From Prorocentrum cordatum (Eukaryota > Sar > Dinophyceae > Prorocentrales > Prorocentraceae), in the NCBI GenBank assembly GCA_963575745.1, contig CAUYUJ010018643.1, forward strand, positions 130,878 to 165,877: a stretch of 35,000 nt of DNA, written 5' to 3'. A program made the position numbers and the translations under genes. Position 1 is the first letter of the stretch; each line of letters opens with the position of its first letter. This document shows positions 19,579-29,380 of the stretch, in pieces. The notes under the pieces were generated by a model that did no database searches, had not been told where the DNA came from, and saw nothing but the letters and a program-made list of their open reading frames with translations.

Positions 19579-20711
19579 ACTTTGGAGCTCCGCGCGGATT
19601 TCTTGGATCTGCGCTGGGACCCGCTGGCGGCGCCTCCGGCGCCGCCCCTGGCGCGCTCCGGGGTCCGTCGTCGATCCAAGGAGTGCGCGCGGACCTCCGA
19701 ATGTTTTGCTTATGCAGTTGTTCTTCCTCTACTGAAAGCCACCTGTTTCAATCTGAAAACACCATGCCTCTGGATCGAATTCTTGTTGATGGGTAGCAAC
19801 CACCGCTGCACTTGTCCCAGGACAGAAGACCTCTTGCTGTCAGCGCTGCGTTCAAATTTGACACCCTGCCTCTCTGCCTCCTCCGCTTCATCGTTTTCCC
19901 TTTCTCCCTCTCGCCCTCCCCTGTCCTCCCCGTCGTTTCACCCTCTCATGCATCCCCTCATGTCCCCTACCTTCACTATGCTATCCTAATTCTTGTTGAC
20001 GCCGCCCCTCGAGGCGTCGAATCGGACTGGTGACCGTTCTGGTGGGGCGTCGTGGAGTTTCGGCAAGATGCGCCGACCCTTCTGAGCGCGGATCCTTCCA
20101 ATGATGCTTTGAGATAAGTGTGAAGCTACGCATCGTTGAGGCCTGGTCTGTTGGTTGTTTACCCTCACGAGCTCAGCTAAGACAGATCTCAACAAGGTAC
20201 ATTCCCAAATCAATGATTTACGGAGCTGTTTCCTTGTGAGACTATCTGTCGGTGGACCTGCCCACTCCATCCATCCATCCATCCACCCACCCCGACTCGC
20301 TCCATCCCACCCCTTCACACCTGATGCCCTGGGCCCCACACCCCACATCTCGCACGCTCAACACCCCACGCCCCGCACCCCACCACACATCACACATCAC
20401 ACGACACCATCCCCCATCTGTTCATTTATGTGCCACTCCTGTATGCTTGGTCACAAGTAAACGTGCGTGCAAGCATGTAGTACCCTCTGCACCAAGGTGG
20501 TCTCGCTTGTGCGTGGTCACACTGGGAGAAGCCAACAGAGGTGAGGTCGCGATGTTGTTATGTATCTAGCTCCCCTGAGACCGCCCAGGAAGCCATCGTA
20601 CTCCAGCGGCGGTGCAGCGCTCTGCTGCCGACAGGCGGAGGAGCTGACAGTTTTGGCCCCTGGACAATATATGCACTTGCACCAGGCTGATGTACCAGGC
20701 TGAGACTCCAG
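19579..20711. repeat. no gene; CT-rich and CATC tracts
   Basis: Pyrimidine-rich at about 19866-19970. A GACGCC...GGCGTC inverted repeat lies at 19999-20019. A CATC tetranucleotide run occupies 20265-20292 and a CACAT-rich run about 20380-20405. Nothing else was noticed. Confidence 0.6.
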
Positions 20712-21015
20712 ACTAGAGCACCACACTTGAACACCAGACTGGAGCACCAGACTTGAGCTCTAGACTCGGAGCACGAGTCTGAGAACACCAGACTGAGAGC
20801 ACCCGACTGAGAGCACCAGACCGAGAGCACAATGTTGAGAGCACCAGCGCAAGAGCACCAGAGCGGCAGCGCCAGACTGGGAGCACCAGACTGAAAGCAC
20901 CAGCCTGAGCGCACCCGGCTCAGATCACCAGCACGAGAGGAACAGAACGAACGCGCCGGAGCGAGATCACACTCTGTAAAGCAGCAGTCTGAGAGTTCCA
21001 GGCTGAGAGGGTCTT
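20712..21015 (+). repeat. 14-bp minisatellite, about 22 copies
   Basis: Diverged tandem copies of consensus ACTGAGAGCACCAG. The first four units are mostly 13 bp (for example ACTTGAACACCAG, ACTGGAGCACCAG); later units are mostly 14 bp (ACTGAGAGCACCCG, ACTGGGAGCACCAG, ACTGAAAGCACCAG). Divergence rises towards the 3' end. The 14-bp period keeps long open frames on the minus strand (SGALSLVFS-like repeats), which are not taken as genes. Confidence 0.85.
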
Positions 21016-21829
21016 ACCTGGGTGCGCAGGATTTGAGCGCCAGGCTAGAGCGCTGGACTACAACCCATCTCGTCATTCTCGGCTGAGGCTCGAGCCCTTC
21101 AAGACGCCGCCGATAGTGTCCGCGGCATCTGCGTCGCCCCCCGAGAGCACCATCGTGCTTGACGAGGGGGAGAGACCCCACGCGCCTGTGACACCGAGGG
21201 CCTCCCTCGCAGGAGCTGTAGCCGCCGCGGAACGTGTCGGTGGACACTGTGCGTGTATCTATGTGCTCGAGTGTGCCCGCGCACGCATGCGCACGCGCAC
21301 GGATGCACAGAGCTCAGCCCAGCTACGGTACTTGGCGGCACCGAGACGACTACCCCGTGAGGGGTGATTCGGGAGCGCGCGGCAGGACGGTGGCAGGAAA
21401 GCGCAGTTTTCGCGCGGAGATGTCGCAGGAGAGCGACAGGGAAGCGTCGCCTACTCAGTACCCATTGGGCCCGTCACCGCCCTGCATCGACCAATACCCC
21501 CGTCCCCTGCTGCAAAGGACTGGCCACGCTACAGTCACCCTACAGTCGGCCCGGATTAGTAGGTCGACCCTGCCAAATCAAGGGTACCCTTGTGTCCTGT
21601 GCCTCGCGACCCGTGCCTCCTGCATTCCTACGGCAATGTGGCCCTCGGAAGGGTCTTGTGTCCTCTCGCGTGTCCTGTCCAATCGAGTCCGACTGTAGGA
21701 ACTTCACCAACCCAGTATATGTTGTCCTTAATGTTTTTCTCTCGTCCCTGTGCTGGCCTGCATTCGCACGCGCACGTGCTTGCGTTTTCCACCGCAGAGG
21801 CGGGGGCAGCGGCACGCTGCCTGCTTCCT
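21016..21829. other. no recognisable gene
   Basis: A GC-rich unrecognised stretch. Alternating GCAC/GTGC purine-pyrimidine sequence occurs near 21268-21302. Open frames here continue into TCC repeats and are not supported. Confidence 0.4.
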
Positions 21830-22240
21830 GCCTCCTCCCCCCTCCTTCGCGTCCTGCCTCCTGCCTCCTCCTCCCTTCCCGCCCTCCCCTCTCCCTTCCC
21901 GCCATCCCTTCTCCCCTCCACGTTCCCCCCTCCCCCCTCCTCCTCCTCCTCCTCCTCCTCCTCCTCCTCCTCCTCCTCCTCCTCTTCCGTGGCGGGACGC
22001 GAGCAGACATCTTGCCCTCGTCTCGCGTCTTGCCCGCTTGCCCTCGTCTCTTCCTCTTTGAGTACGTGCACTCCTCCTCCCCCCCCCTCCTCCTCCTCCT
22101 CCTCCTCCTCCTCCTCCTCCTCCTCCTCCTCCTCCTCCTCCTCCCTCCTCCTCCTCCTCCTCCTCCTCCTCCTCCTCCTCCTCCTCCTCCTCCTCCTCCT
22201 CCTCCTCCTTCCTCTCTCTCTCTCCCTCCCTCCCTCCCTC
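21830..22240 (+). repeat. large TCC array
   Basis: TCC-rich from 21830, with near-pure runs at about 21935-21985 and 22090-22210, and a TCCC tail to 22240. It is translated as poly-Ser, Pro or Leu on + and poly-Glu or Arg on minus, so the long frames are artefacts. Confidence 0.95.
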
Positions 22241-22423
22241 CCTCTGCTGGTTCTCCCCTTGTGGCCCGACGACAGTCCTTCCTCGCGGGGCTCCAGAGGC
22301 CTCGGCTCTTGGCTCTGCGTGGCCTCTCCGCGCGTGGGGCTGCCTCCCGTGGGCTCCGGGGCCCGACCTGCCCTCCAGAAGAGCAGGCTCAGAGCAGTCG
22401 TCCGTCTCGGCTTGTCCAGGGCG

Positions 22424-22890
22424 AGGAGGAGGAGGAGGAGGAGGAGGAGGAGGAGGAGGAGGTGGCGGGAATAGGAAGAATGATGCGGGTGAGGCTGGGA
22501 ATGAGTGGATGGGGAATGAGATGGTGCAAGAGGGGGATGATGGTGCTGATGGTGATGATGATGATGCTGCTGATGATGATGCTGATGGTGGTGGTGGTGG
22601 TGGTGGTGATGCTGCTGATGAGGACGGTGGTGATGATGATGATGGTGCAGCTGATGCTGATGATGATGGTGGTGGTGGTGATGATGCTGACGATGATGAT
22701 GCTGATGATGCTGATGATGACGATTATGATGCTGCTGACGATGATGCTGGTGATGCTGATGATGTTGGTGCTGCTGAGATGATGTTGGTGATGAGGATGA
22801 TGATGCTGCTGATTATGATCATGATGATGCTGCTGCTGATGATGAGGAGTAGGAGGAGGAGGAGGAGAAGGAGGAGGAGGAGGAAGACAC
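22424..22890 (+). repeat. compound GAG-GAT-GAG array
   Basis: GAG run at 22424-22462, a spacer, an imperfect GAT/GCT/GGT array at about 22536-22848, then GAG again to about 22890. Confidence 0.95.
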
Positions 22891-22989
22891 GAGAACACCA
22901 ATCTCTCCGAGCTCCCCTTGCACCACCAGAAATTTCAAGAGGATTACGAGGCATGGGCTGCTAGGGCATAAGGCGAGGTCCATCTTGCC

Positions 22990-23256
22990 TGCTTCCTCCT
23001 CCTCCTCCTCCTTCCTCCTCCTGCTCCTTCTCACTGATCCTCCTCCTCCTCCTCCTCCTCCTCCTCACTTCTCCAGCTCCCCCAGAGGCCCCCGAAGGTC
23101 TTGACAGGTCCCCCTATAGGCCTCCAGAGGTCCTCGAAGGCGCCCGAAGGCCCAACGAGTACACAAAATGGCAGAAATCTGGTTCCTCCTCCTCCTCCTC
23201 TTCACATCATTCCTCCTATTCCCGCCACCTCCTCCTCCTCCTCCTCTTTCTCAGCT
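22990..23256 (+). repeat. TCC tracts flanking a short AGGTCC/CCCGAAGG-rich spacer
   Basis: TCC runs at about 22993-23075 and 23185-23256. The spacer (23080-23160) contains short related units built on AGAGG(T/C)CC and CGAAGG. Confidence 0.8.
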
Positions 23257-23424
23257 CTCCTCCGCCCCGATCCCCCTGAGCAGCAGCGCCGCCCGGTTCT
23301 TCGAGTACCGCCGCTTCTCCGGCGCCCGCCACTTTGGAGCGGAAAGCGCTTTCGTGGCCTGCAGTCTTGCCACGGTTCCCTGAAAGGGACTACTGGCGAG
23401 GGGGCGGAGCTGCGAGGAACAGGG

Positions 23425-23520
23425 GGACGAGGGGAAGAGGGAAGAGGTGGGAAGAAGTGGAGGAGGGAGGAGGAGGAGAAGGAGGAGGAGGAGGAGGAGA
23501 GGGAGAAAGAGGAGAGAAGG
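23425..23520 (+). repeat. GAG-rich tract
   Basis: Purine-rich, GAG and GGA units on the + strand. Confidence 0.85.
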
Positions 23521-23723
23521 GCCAGTGTGAAGACAGAGTGCATGATCGATGCTGCAATTCACCCTCTTGTGCCAAGTCCCCTCCATTCGTGTCCGTGCAA
23601 GCGGTGCCTTCCGCTGGAGAAAAGAGCCCCTCGAGCGACGAACGACGCTCCGTGGTCCTGCCATGCAGGCGAGAGCTTGTTTTTGCAAAGGACCATTCGC
23701 TCATCCTGGAAAGGCTCTAACAC

Positions 23724-23896
23724 AGTACACCTTAGGCGATGCTTAAGAAAACTTACATTTTCGGCCAGAGTCTCGATTATTCTTAACGTTTCAATGTAAA
23801 TCTTAAGATTGTAATGGAAATGTTGGGTTTTTATTCAAGCTCTGAGACTATGAATTTCTTAACCCATGATTTCTTAAGCATTTCGCAGGGTGTACT
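23724..23896. mobile_element. 173-bp near-palindromic MITE-like element
   Basis: The two ends are 27-bp inverted repeats matching at about 22 of 27 positions. Left: AGTACACC, seven variable bases, ATGCTTAAGAAA. Right end read in reverse: the same outer 8 and inner 12 bases. Partial symmetry continues inward to a perfect AATCTTAAGATT at about 23800-23811, close to the midpoint. It is AT-rich in a GC-rich context and has no coding capacity. This fits a foldback element or MITE moved by a transposase from elsewhere. No clear target-site duplication was seen. Confidence 0.7.
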
Positions 23897-23989
23897 CGAC
23901 GTGTAGATCCCCATACATATGTGGATGTGGATTTCCTTTCCTGTCACGTCCCGCTGTGAGCGTTCGCGTGCGAGTCTTGGCCTGTGGCG

Positions 23990-25125
23990 ACGGAGCGTTC
24001 CCTGGCGGCTCCCTCCTGGGCTGCCCGAGTGCCATGCCTGCTACATCGCGCTGATCTTGGGGCTCTAGAATTGAAGGTGCCCAAACCAGCGCAAGGGTCG
24101 AGATGTCCCTTCAATCTGGCCGCGAACGGGCAAGTGGAACACCCCACTGGCGGGTCCCCCTTAGGTTGCCAAACTGCTACGCGTTGAATGGATTTGAATG
24201 TGAGTGGTCTGAGCGTGGTGAGTGTGAGTGTGAGTGGGTCCGCCTGTGAGTGGGTCTGAGCGTCCGTGAGACGGAGCGGTGTTACGTGAGTATGAGTGAG
24301 CGAGCCTAAGTCTGAGGGAATGTGGTACCAGTGGATCTAAGTGCGTGTGGTCCGGGTACGAGAAATATGAGCATGAGTGAGTCTGAGTGTGAGTGAGTGT
24401 GTGTGTGTGTGTGTGAGTCTGAGTGTGAATGAGCGGTGTGTGAGTGGTCTGTGTGACTGAATCTGAGCATGACTGAGCTAAGTCTGCGTGGATCTGAGGG
24501 TGAGTAGGGAGAAAGCGGCGGGACGGACGGACGAGGGACACGGGAGGTGTGGGGACGCCGCACGTGTGAACCGCTCGAGACATCCCCGCATTCTGACCTC
24601 GAGCGGGCACGTGCCTCCCCCTCCTTCGCGGCTCTTCCTTAGGGTGCCCCCAACAGCACGCCTGCTAGATCGCGGTGATCCTGGGGCGTTTCAGCGAAAG
24701 GGGTCAGATTCGTAAGACAAACATGCCGCCTGAAACATCCCCACGATGTGGGCGCAAGCGGGCAAGTGTCGTACCCAGCGCCGGCTCGTCCTTGATGCCC
24801 AAATGCCACGCCGGGTATATCGCGGTGGTCATGGGGCTTTCAAACAAGAGGATTCTGCCCAGCAAAGCAAGCAAACCGCCTGAGACATGCCCACTAGCTT
24901 TGCGCGAACTGGCAAGTGTCCTTCCCCGTCGCGGCTCGACCTTGGGGAGGCCAAATGCCACGCTTGCTTTTTGACGGTGGCCATGGGACTTTCAAGCAAG
25001 AGGATTCTGCCTAGCAAAGCGAGCAAACCGCCTGAGACATGCCCACAATCTGTTCGTGAACGGGCAAGTGTCCTACCCCGTGGCGGCTCGTCCTTGGGGG
25101 TGCCCAGCTGCCACGCCTGCAATAT
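23990..25125 (+). repeat. ~150-bp tandem array, about five copies, interrupted
   Basis: Units carry GCCACGCCTGC (variants), ATCGCGGTG, GGGGCTTTCA, AAGAGGATTCTGCC, AGCAAACCGCCTGAGACAT, CGGGCAAGTGTC and CGGCTCGTCCTTGG. Unit starts lie near 24032, 24655, 24806, 24958 and 25111 (partial), giving 150-153 bp spacing in the last part. The first unit is separated by the GAGTGT tract. The minus strand stays open across several units, but so does the + strand, so coding is not claimed. Confidence 0.85.
24185..24500 (+). repeat. GAGTGT/GAGTCT-rich minisatellite inside the 150-bp array
   Basis: Irregular G-T-G-A-G-T units (GTGAGTG, TCTGAGTG, TCTGAGC) with a pure TG run at 24397-24414. Array unit sequence is found on both sides, so it appears to have inserted into or expanded within a unit. 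Confidence 0.8.
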
Positions 25126-25127
25126 TT

Positions 25128-25172
25128 ATGTATGTATGTATGTATATGTATATGTATATATATATATACATA
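25128..25172 (+). repeat. TATG/TA microsatellite
   Basis: TATG repeats grading into TA repeats, directly after the last partial 150-bp unit. Confidence 0.9.
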
Positions 25173-25758
25173 TTGTTATGTACAAAAGAAAAAGAAAACA
25201 GCATTTTTTTATTTGAGAGGTGTCTGCCGGGAAAAACTAGCAAACCATTTCAGGTTTTCGCCATGCGCGCGTGAGTTGTCTGCATGGTCTCATTTGGCAC
25301 AGTTGCTAAGCACAATGGTTTCTTAAAAGTTTGGCGAGTGCTCGCGCAGAAGTGTAGCATGCTGTCGATGTGAAGCACTTTCTTTATAGCTTTGAGCAGC
25401 CATGTCTTGAACACGTTCGGATGACTGTATACTTGTTTTGACATGTGCCCGCGTCGGCGGCGCGCTCATGTGCCCCGCATCGTACTTGTTGAAAGGAGTT
25501 TTTTTTCGGAAGAACGATTATCAAATTGACGCATGTATGCGGCATTGCATTCTTGACGGAGGTGGCTAGTGGGGATGGGTCCATTCTGGTTTCGATGGGG
25601 TGATATTGTCTGATACTTGTGGATGTACGGTCGCACATCAGACATAGTTGTATACTGCTTGCACATATATATATATATATTCACATCAATGCGATCATGT
25701 GTACGGATCAGTCTGGGGGATTGCGCGTGTGTGTGAGAGAGTGTGTGTGCATGTGTAG
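25173..25758. other. no gene; short AT and TG runs
   Basis: An AT-richer stretch with (TA) at 25663-25681 and TG-rich sequence at 25727-25757. No coding sense was seen. Confidence 0.5.
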
Positions 25759-25901
25759 CGCTTCAATTCCTGGCGTCGAGCTACGCTCCGCGGGAAGCTT
25801 GCCCGCTGCATTTTACTAGCTACTTGACACCAGGCGGCTGCCCGCGCTTGAACTCCTGGCGTCGAGCTACGTTCCGCGGGATGCCTGACCGCTGCACTTT
25901 G
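25759..25901 (+). repeat. two-copy direct repeat, 86-bp period
   Basis: About 56 bp are repeated at 25759 and 25845. Both copies contain CTGGCGTCGAGCTACG, TTCCGCGGGA or CTCCGCGGGA, and CCGCTGCA. They differ by a handful of substitutions. Confidence 0.8.
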
Positions 25902-26055
25902 GATTTGCAGTGCCTCTTCTTTTCCACCACCTGCACCTATCTGCACGGCCGTGGCTGGACTCTTTCATCTCGGCGCGTTTGACCAAGGTCGTCCGCAATT
26001 GTCACTTCCATCTGCCGACCGCGCCTGAGGTTCCTCTGCGCCGCCGACTTAAAAG

Positions 26056-26083
26056 GTGTGCGTGCGTGCGTGCATGCGTGCGC

Positions 26084-26130
<47 letters not shown>

Positions 26131-26140
26131 TGTGTGTAGG
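26056..26140 (+). repeat. GTGC/GC/GT dinucleotide tract
   Basis: GTGC units, then pure GC, then pure GT. The sequence strictly alternates purine and pyrimidine and is prone to Z-DNA. Confidence 0.9.
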
Positions 26141-26665
26141 ATAGAGCCTAGCTCCCTCGGGGCAGCCGGAGTATCATGGGGCAAGCTAGGTTGTGCAGAA
26201 TCTATCGTGCATGCTCCCACGAGGCGCCCACGACTTGCCACGGGCGGCAAGGTGGCGAATCCTCGGCACACATCCAGTGCGGCGGCACCAGGCGGCAACG
26301 TGGGCACACCTATCGTATCCAGCACGCGAAGGGCCCGCGAGGTGCTCACGGGCGGCGATGGTTGGTTCCGTGGCGAAACTTCGACGTGGTTACCCAGAAC
26401 CTTAGGACATGGGGCTGTTTCAAGCGAGCGCAAGCAGGACCGCCCTGCATCCGTGCAACTCTTGGATGCGCCCAAGGCGCGTGCGTGCAGCGCTCAGGCG
26501 AGAGTACCGCCTTGACCATCGCACCCGTTTTTATTCCGTGCAGTTTCTGGGTGCATTTCGGGCTTCATGACCAGTCGTTGGCCATATATTTTCGGCGAAG
26601 CGCCCAGACCGCCCTAGCGACTCGCTTGGTGGCGCGATGAGGTGGAGATAGGTGCCAGGAAAAGT
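26141..26665. other. no secure gene
   Basis: A 154-codon + frame from 26176 includes RRWLVPWRNFDVVTQNLRTW and ends at 26640. It has mild protein character but no recognised domain, and the other strand is also open. I leave it unannotated as a gene. Confidence 0.25.
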
Positions 26666-26674
26666 GGTTGATGG

Positions 26675-26706
<32 letters not shown>

Positions 26707-26856
26707 TGAAGAGGAGGATGAGGAGGATGTATATGTGGGGGCGAGCTGCTCATTTGACTGACTGCTCATGTGGGTGAAAGGCTCCTGGGGGCCGTCACCG
26801 CCCCAACGCGTGCGCCACCGCCCTGAGGCGCCTATGGACCAGGTGGGGAAGGGTGG

Positions 26857-26936
<80 letters not shown>

Positions 26937-27138
26937 GCGGGGGAGGCTGACTAGGATGAGGAGGAGGGTGAGGAGGAGCAGGAGGAGGAGGAGAAGGAGG
27001 GGATGAGGACGATGCTGAGGATGAGGATGAATATGGGAATGCCGATGGTGATGACGATGATGGCGATGGTGATGATGATGCTGATGCTGATGATGATGCT
27101 GATTTTGATGATGATGACGATGATGATGCGGATTATGC

Positions 27139-27175
<37 letters not shown>

Positions 27176-27535
27176 ACTGATGGCGCTGACGATGCTGATG
27201 CTGATGCTGATTATGATGATGGCGATGCGGGTGACGATTGTAATGATGAGGATCTCCATGCTGATCGTTGATGATGATGATGCTGATGATGCTGTTGCTC
27301 ATGCTGATGATGAGGGTGATGATGTCAGTGATGATGATACAGATGATGTCGATGCTGATGATGCCGATGATCCTGATGATGCTGATACATATGACGGTGA
27401 TACTGATTGAGATACTGCATCTGATTCTGATGCGGATGATGCTGATGTTGCTGCTGCTGAGGTTGATGGTGAAGACGATGCTGATGATGCTGATGATGCT
27501 GATGATGCTAATGAGAGTGATGGTGATGCTCATGA

Positions 27536-27569
<34 letters not shown>

Positions 27570-27764
27570 GATGGTGACGATACTGATGCTGCTGATTATA
27601 ACAATGATGCGGCTGATGATGATGACGACGATGCTTATTATCATGATGGTGACGATAATGAGGCTGATGATGAGGATGCGGATGTCGATGTTGATGCTGA
27701 TCATGATGATGATGATGACGATGCTGACGATGATGCTGATGCTGGTGCTGATGATGCTGATGCC

Positions 27765-27828
<64 letters not shown>

Positions 27829-28025
27829 CTGATGACGATGACGTGGCTGATGCTGATGATGATGCTGATGCAGATGCTGATGATGATGCTGATGATGATG
27901 ATGCTGCTGTTGCTGATGATGATGATGCTGCTGATGATGATGATAATGGTGATGAGGATGATGATGGTTGTGGTGATGGTGGTGATGATGAGGATGAGGA
28001 GGAGGAGGAAGAGGAGGAGGAGAGG
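26666..28025 (+). repeat. compound array GAG-(GT)-GAG-(GAT)-GAG, 1.36 kb
   Basis: GAG-rich at 26666-26735, a spacer, pure GT at 26860-26934 (75 bp), GAG at 26951-27005, then about 1 kb of GAT with GCT, GAC and GGT variants (27006-27985). A pure TTG run lies at about 27537-27570. GAG returns at 27990-28025. A 408-codon minus frame and a 265-codon plus frame cross it and are repeat artefacts. Confidence 0.95.
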
Positions 28026-28110
28026 GGACGTTGCCGCCAGGAGGAAACACAATGCCAAGGCCTAATGTGAGGCCCGTGCGGCGGCGACCCGTGGGACCAC
28101 CCATGTTTGA

Positions 28111-28635
28111 GAGCAAACCAACAAAGGTTTCAAGTGCAAGTTTTGTTTAAGATCAGCCAGCAAAGCAGGCCTGATCCAATTTTGTGAGACGATATGTGAA
28201 AAGAAGCCTTTCGCGATCCACGGCTCGCATCGATTAGAGCAATATCGCGGCCTGTGGTTTTGCAGAGCATGCGCAGCGCAAGGCAATACCCGTTTCTTGA
28301 AGTTGGCTAACCCCTGCGTCCCAGGGCTTAGCAAGGAGGGAAAAATGACCCTTCAGAGTATTGTTCAGGGTAAGAAACCCAAAGGTGTCAAGCTGTTGCC
28401 TGATGAGAGAAGGCTTGAACGTGCGGCCATGTTGTCCATTTCCCGACAGCGCGGCCGACGACTACCCGCGGGGTTCGTCGGTCGAGGTTGCCAGGAGACG
28501 GGTGGCTATGCCTTCGAGCTGGATCAAACTAGGCCCCTTTCAATGTTGTATTTTGTGCCCACTGGCCCAGAGCTGGTGGAAGGGGTCGGGCCAGGGGTCA
28601 GGGGAGAGTTGCTCTCGCCTGGGCCGGCTCTTTAA
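28111..28635 (+). pseudogene. Cys/His-rich domain fragment, retroelement-type
   Basis: Open from after TGA 28108-28110 to TAA 28633-28635. Protein sense is strong to about 28450: CKFC at the start, FCETICEKKP, HGSHRLEQYRGLWFCRACA, LANPCVPGL, then SIVQGKKPKGVKLLPDERR. The spacing of C-x2-C, C, C, H, C-x2-C and C suggests a zinc-binding domain. From general knowledge it resembles Cys/His domains in dinoflagellate retroelement proteins. No start codon is evident, so it is probably the broken end of another element lying upstream of element 2. After about 28460 the frame loses sense. Confidence 0.5.
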
Positions 28636-28679
28636 GAGAGGCGTTGATGTGATCGTCGGGCTCCGCCTCAGGTGGCTGC

Positions 28680-28797
28680 GCAGGAGGAGGAGGACGAGGA
28701 GGATGAGGAGGAGGAACAGTAGGAGGGGAGGAGGAGGAAGAGGAGGAGGAGGAGGAGGAAGAGGAGGAGGAGGAGGAGGAGGAGGAGGACGGGAGGG
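28680..28797 (+). repeat. GAG array
   Basis: GAG/GGA-rich, ending three bases before the spliced-leader relic. Confidence 0.9.
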
Positions 28798-28800
28798 AAG

Positions 28801-28837
28801 TTCGTAGCCATGTTTGCTCAAGCCAGTTTGGGTTCAG
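28801..28837 (+). other. tandem dinoflagellate spliced-leader relics, element 2
   Basis: 28801-28822 matches the 22-nt dinoSL at 19 of 22 positions (CGTAGCCAT at 28803-28811 and GCTCAAG at 28816-28822 are exact). It is followed without a gap by CCAGTTTGGGTTCAG (28823-28837), which matches the leader's last 15 bases, CCATTTTGGCTCAAG, at 11 of 15. A full leader followed by a copy lacking the part before its internal AG is the pattern expected when a gene carrying a relic leader is trans-spliced at that AG and copied back again. At least two rounds of retroposition are implied. Confidence 0.8.
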
Positions 28838-29014
28838 TTGCTACTTTGCCAAGGTAGTGGAGTCAACCCGCTTCGCCCACGGGCTGGCCTCGGGAAGAGA
28901 CCCATTCACATTCTATATCGCAGTTCGGCTGCATCCATATTCAGTGTACGGTTGGTGCTCCGCCTTCGATCGGCACCAGGGAGCGTGAGCAACTATTTTT
29001 CTTCTTCCGCAGCC

Positions 29015-29260
29015 ATGGGGCCCCCGTGGCGTCACGGAGGCAGGGACCAGCAGGGGTGGCAAAACAAAGAGCGAACTACTGCCGAGCGTGGCGTCAACGG
29101 CGGCAAGCTCCCTCGTCGCAGCGCCTCTCGTGGAGCCCGTGCTGACAGCCAAGGGTCCAGGTGGACGTGTGCGTAATTTTTGGTGCAACGAAACCTTGGG
29201 ACCGTATGAGCACTACAAGCGCTGCCAACAGTGGCAGGTCGAAGCTTCCGCAGACGCGGA
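29015..29260 (+). pseudogene. element 2 N-terminus with degenerate RanBP2-type zinc finger
   Basis: ATG 29015 is the first ATG after the leader relics and begins MGPPWRHGGRDQQGWQNKER. The frame reaches RWTCA at a stop (29174-29176). The sense then seems to continue one frame over as GATKPWDRMSTTSAANSG. W-x-C, then a Trp-Asp-Arg block, is the layout of RanBP2-type fingers, but most expected cysteines are missing. TTTTTCTTCTTCCGCAG just before the ATG looks like a splice acceptor and may simply be 5' leader sequence. Confidence 0.35.
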
Positions 29261-29380
29261 CGCGCATTCCCTCTTGCTGGTGCCAGGCTGTGGCCGTGCA
29301 CGTCGGAATTCTCGTGGCCCTGCGAGCGAGCCCTCGACATTTGGCCTGATGGCGCAGGCACCAGGGCACCCCCTGCTCGT

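Noticed and set aside
20712-21015. CRISPR-like array
   Set aside because: Units abut without unique spacers, and the context is eukaryotic. It is a minisatellite.
21364-22782. 472-codon + frame across the TCC array
   Set aside because: It is mostly Leu/Pro runs from the TCC repeat followed by Met-rich GAT translation. There is no domain, and the opposite strand is also open.
26832-28065. Very long open frames (408 codons on minus, 265 on plus) through the GAT array
   Set aside because: GAT repeats lack stops in five of six frames. The products are poly-Ile/Ser/His or poly-Met/Leu. The same reasoning removes frames at 1680-2743, 16099-16758 and 22389-22901.
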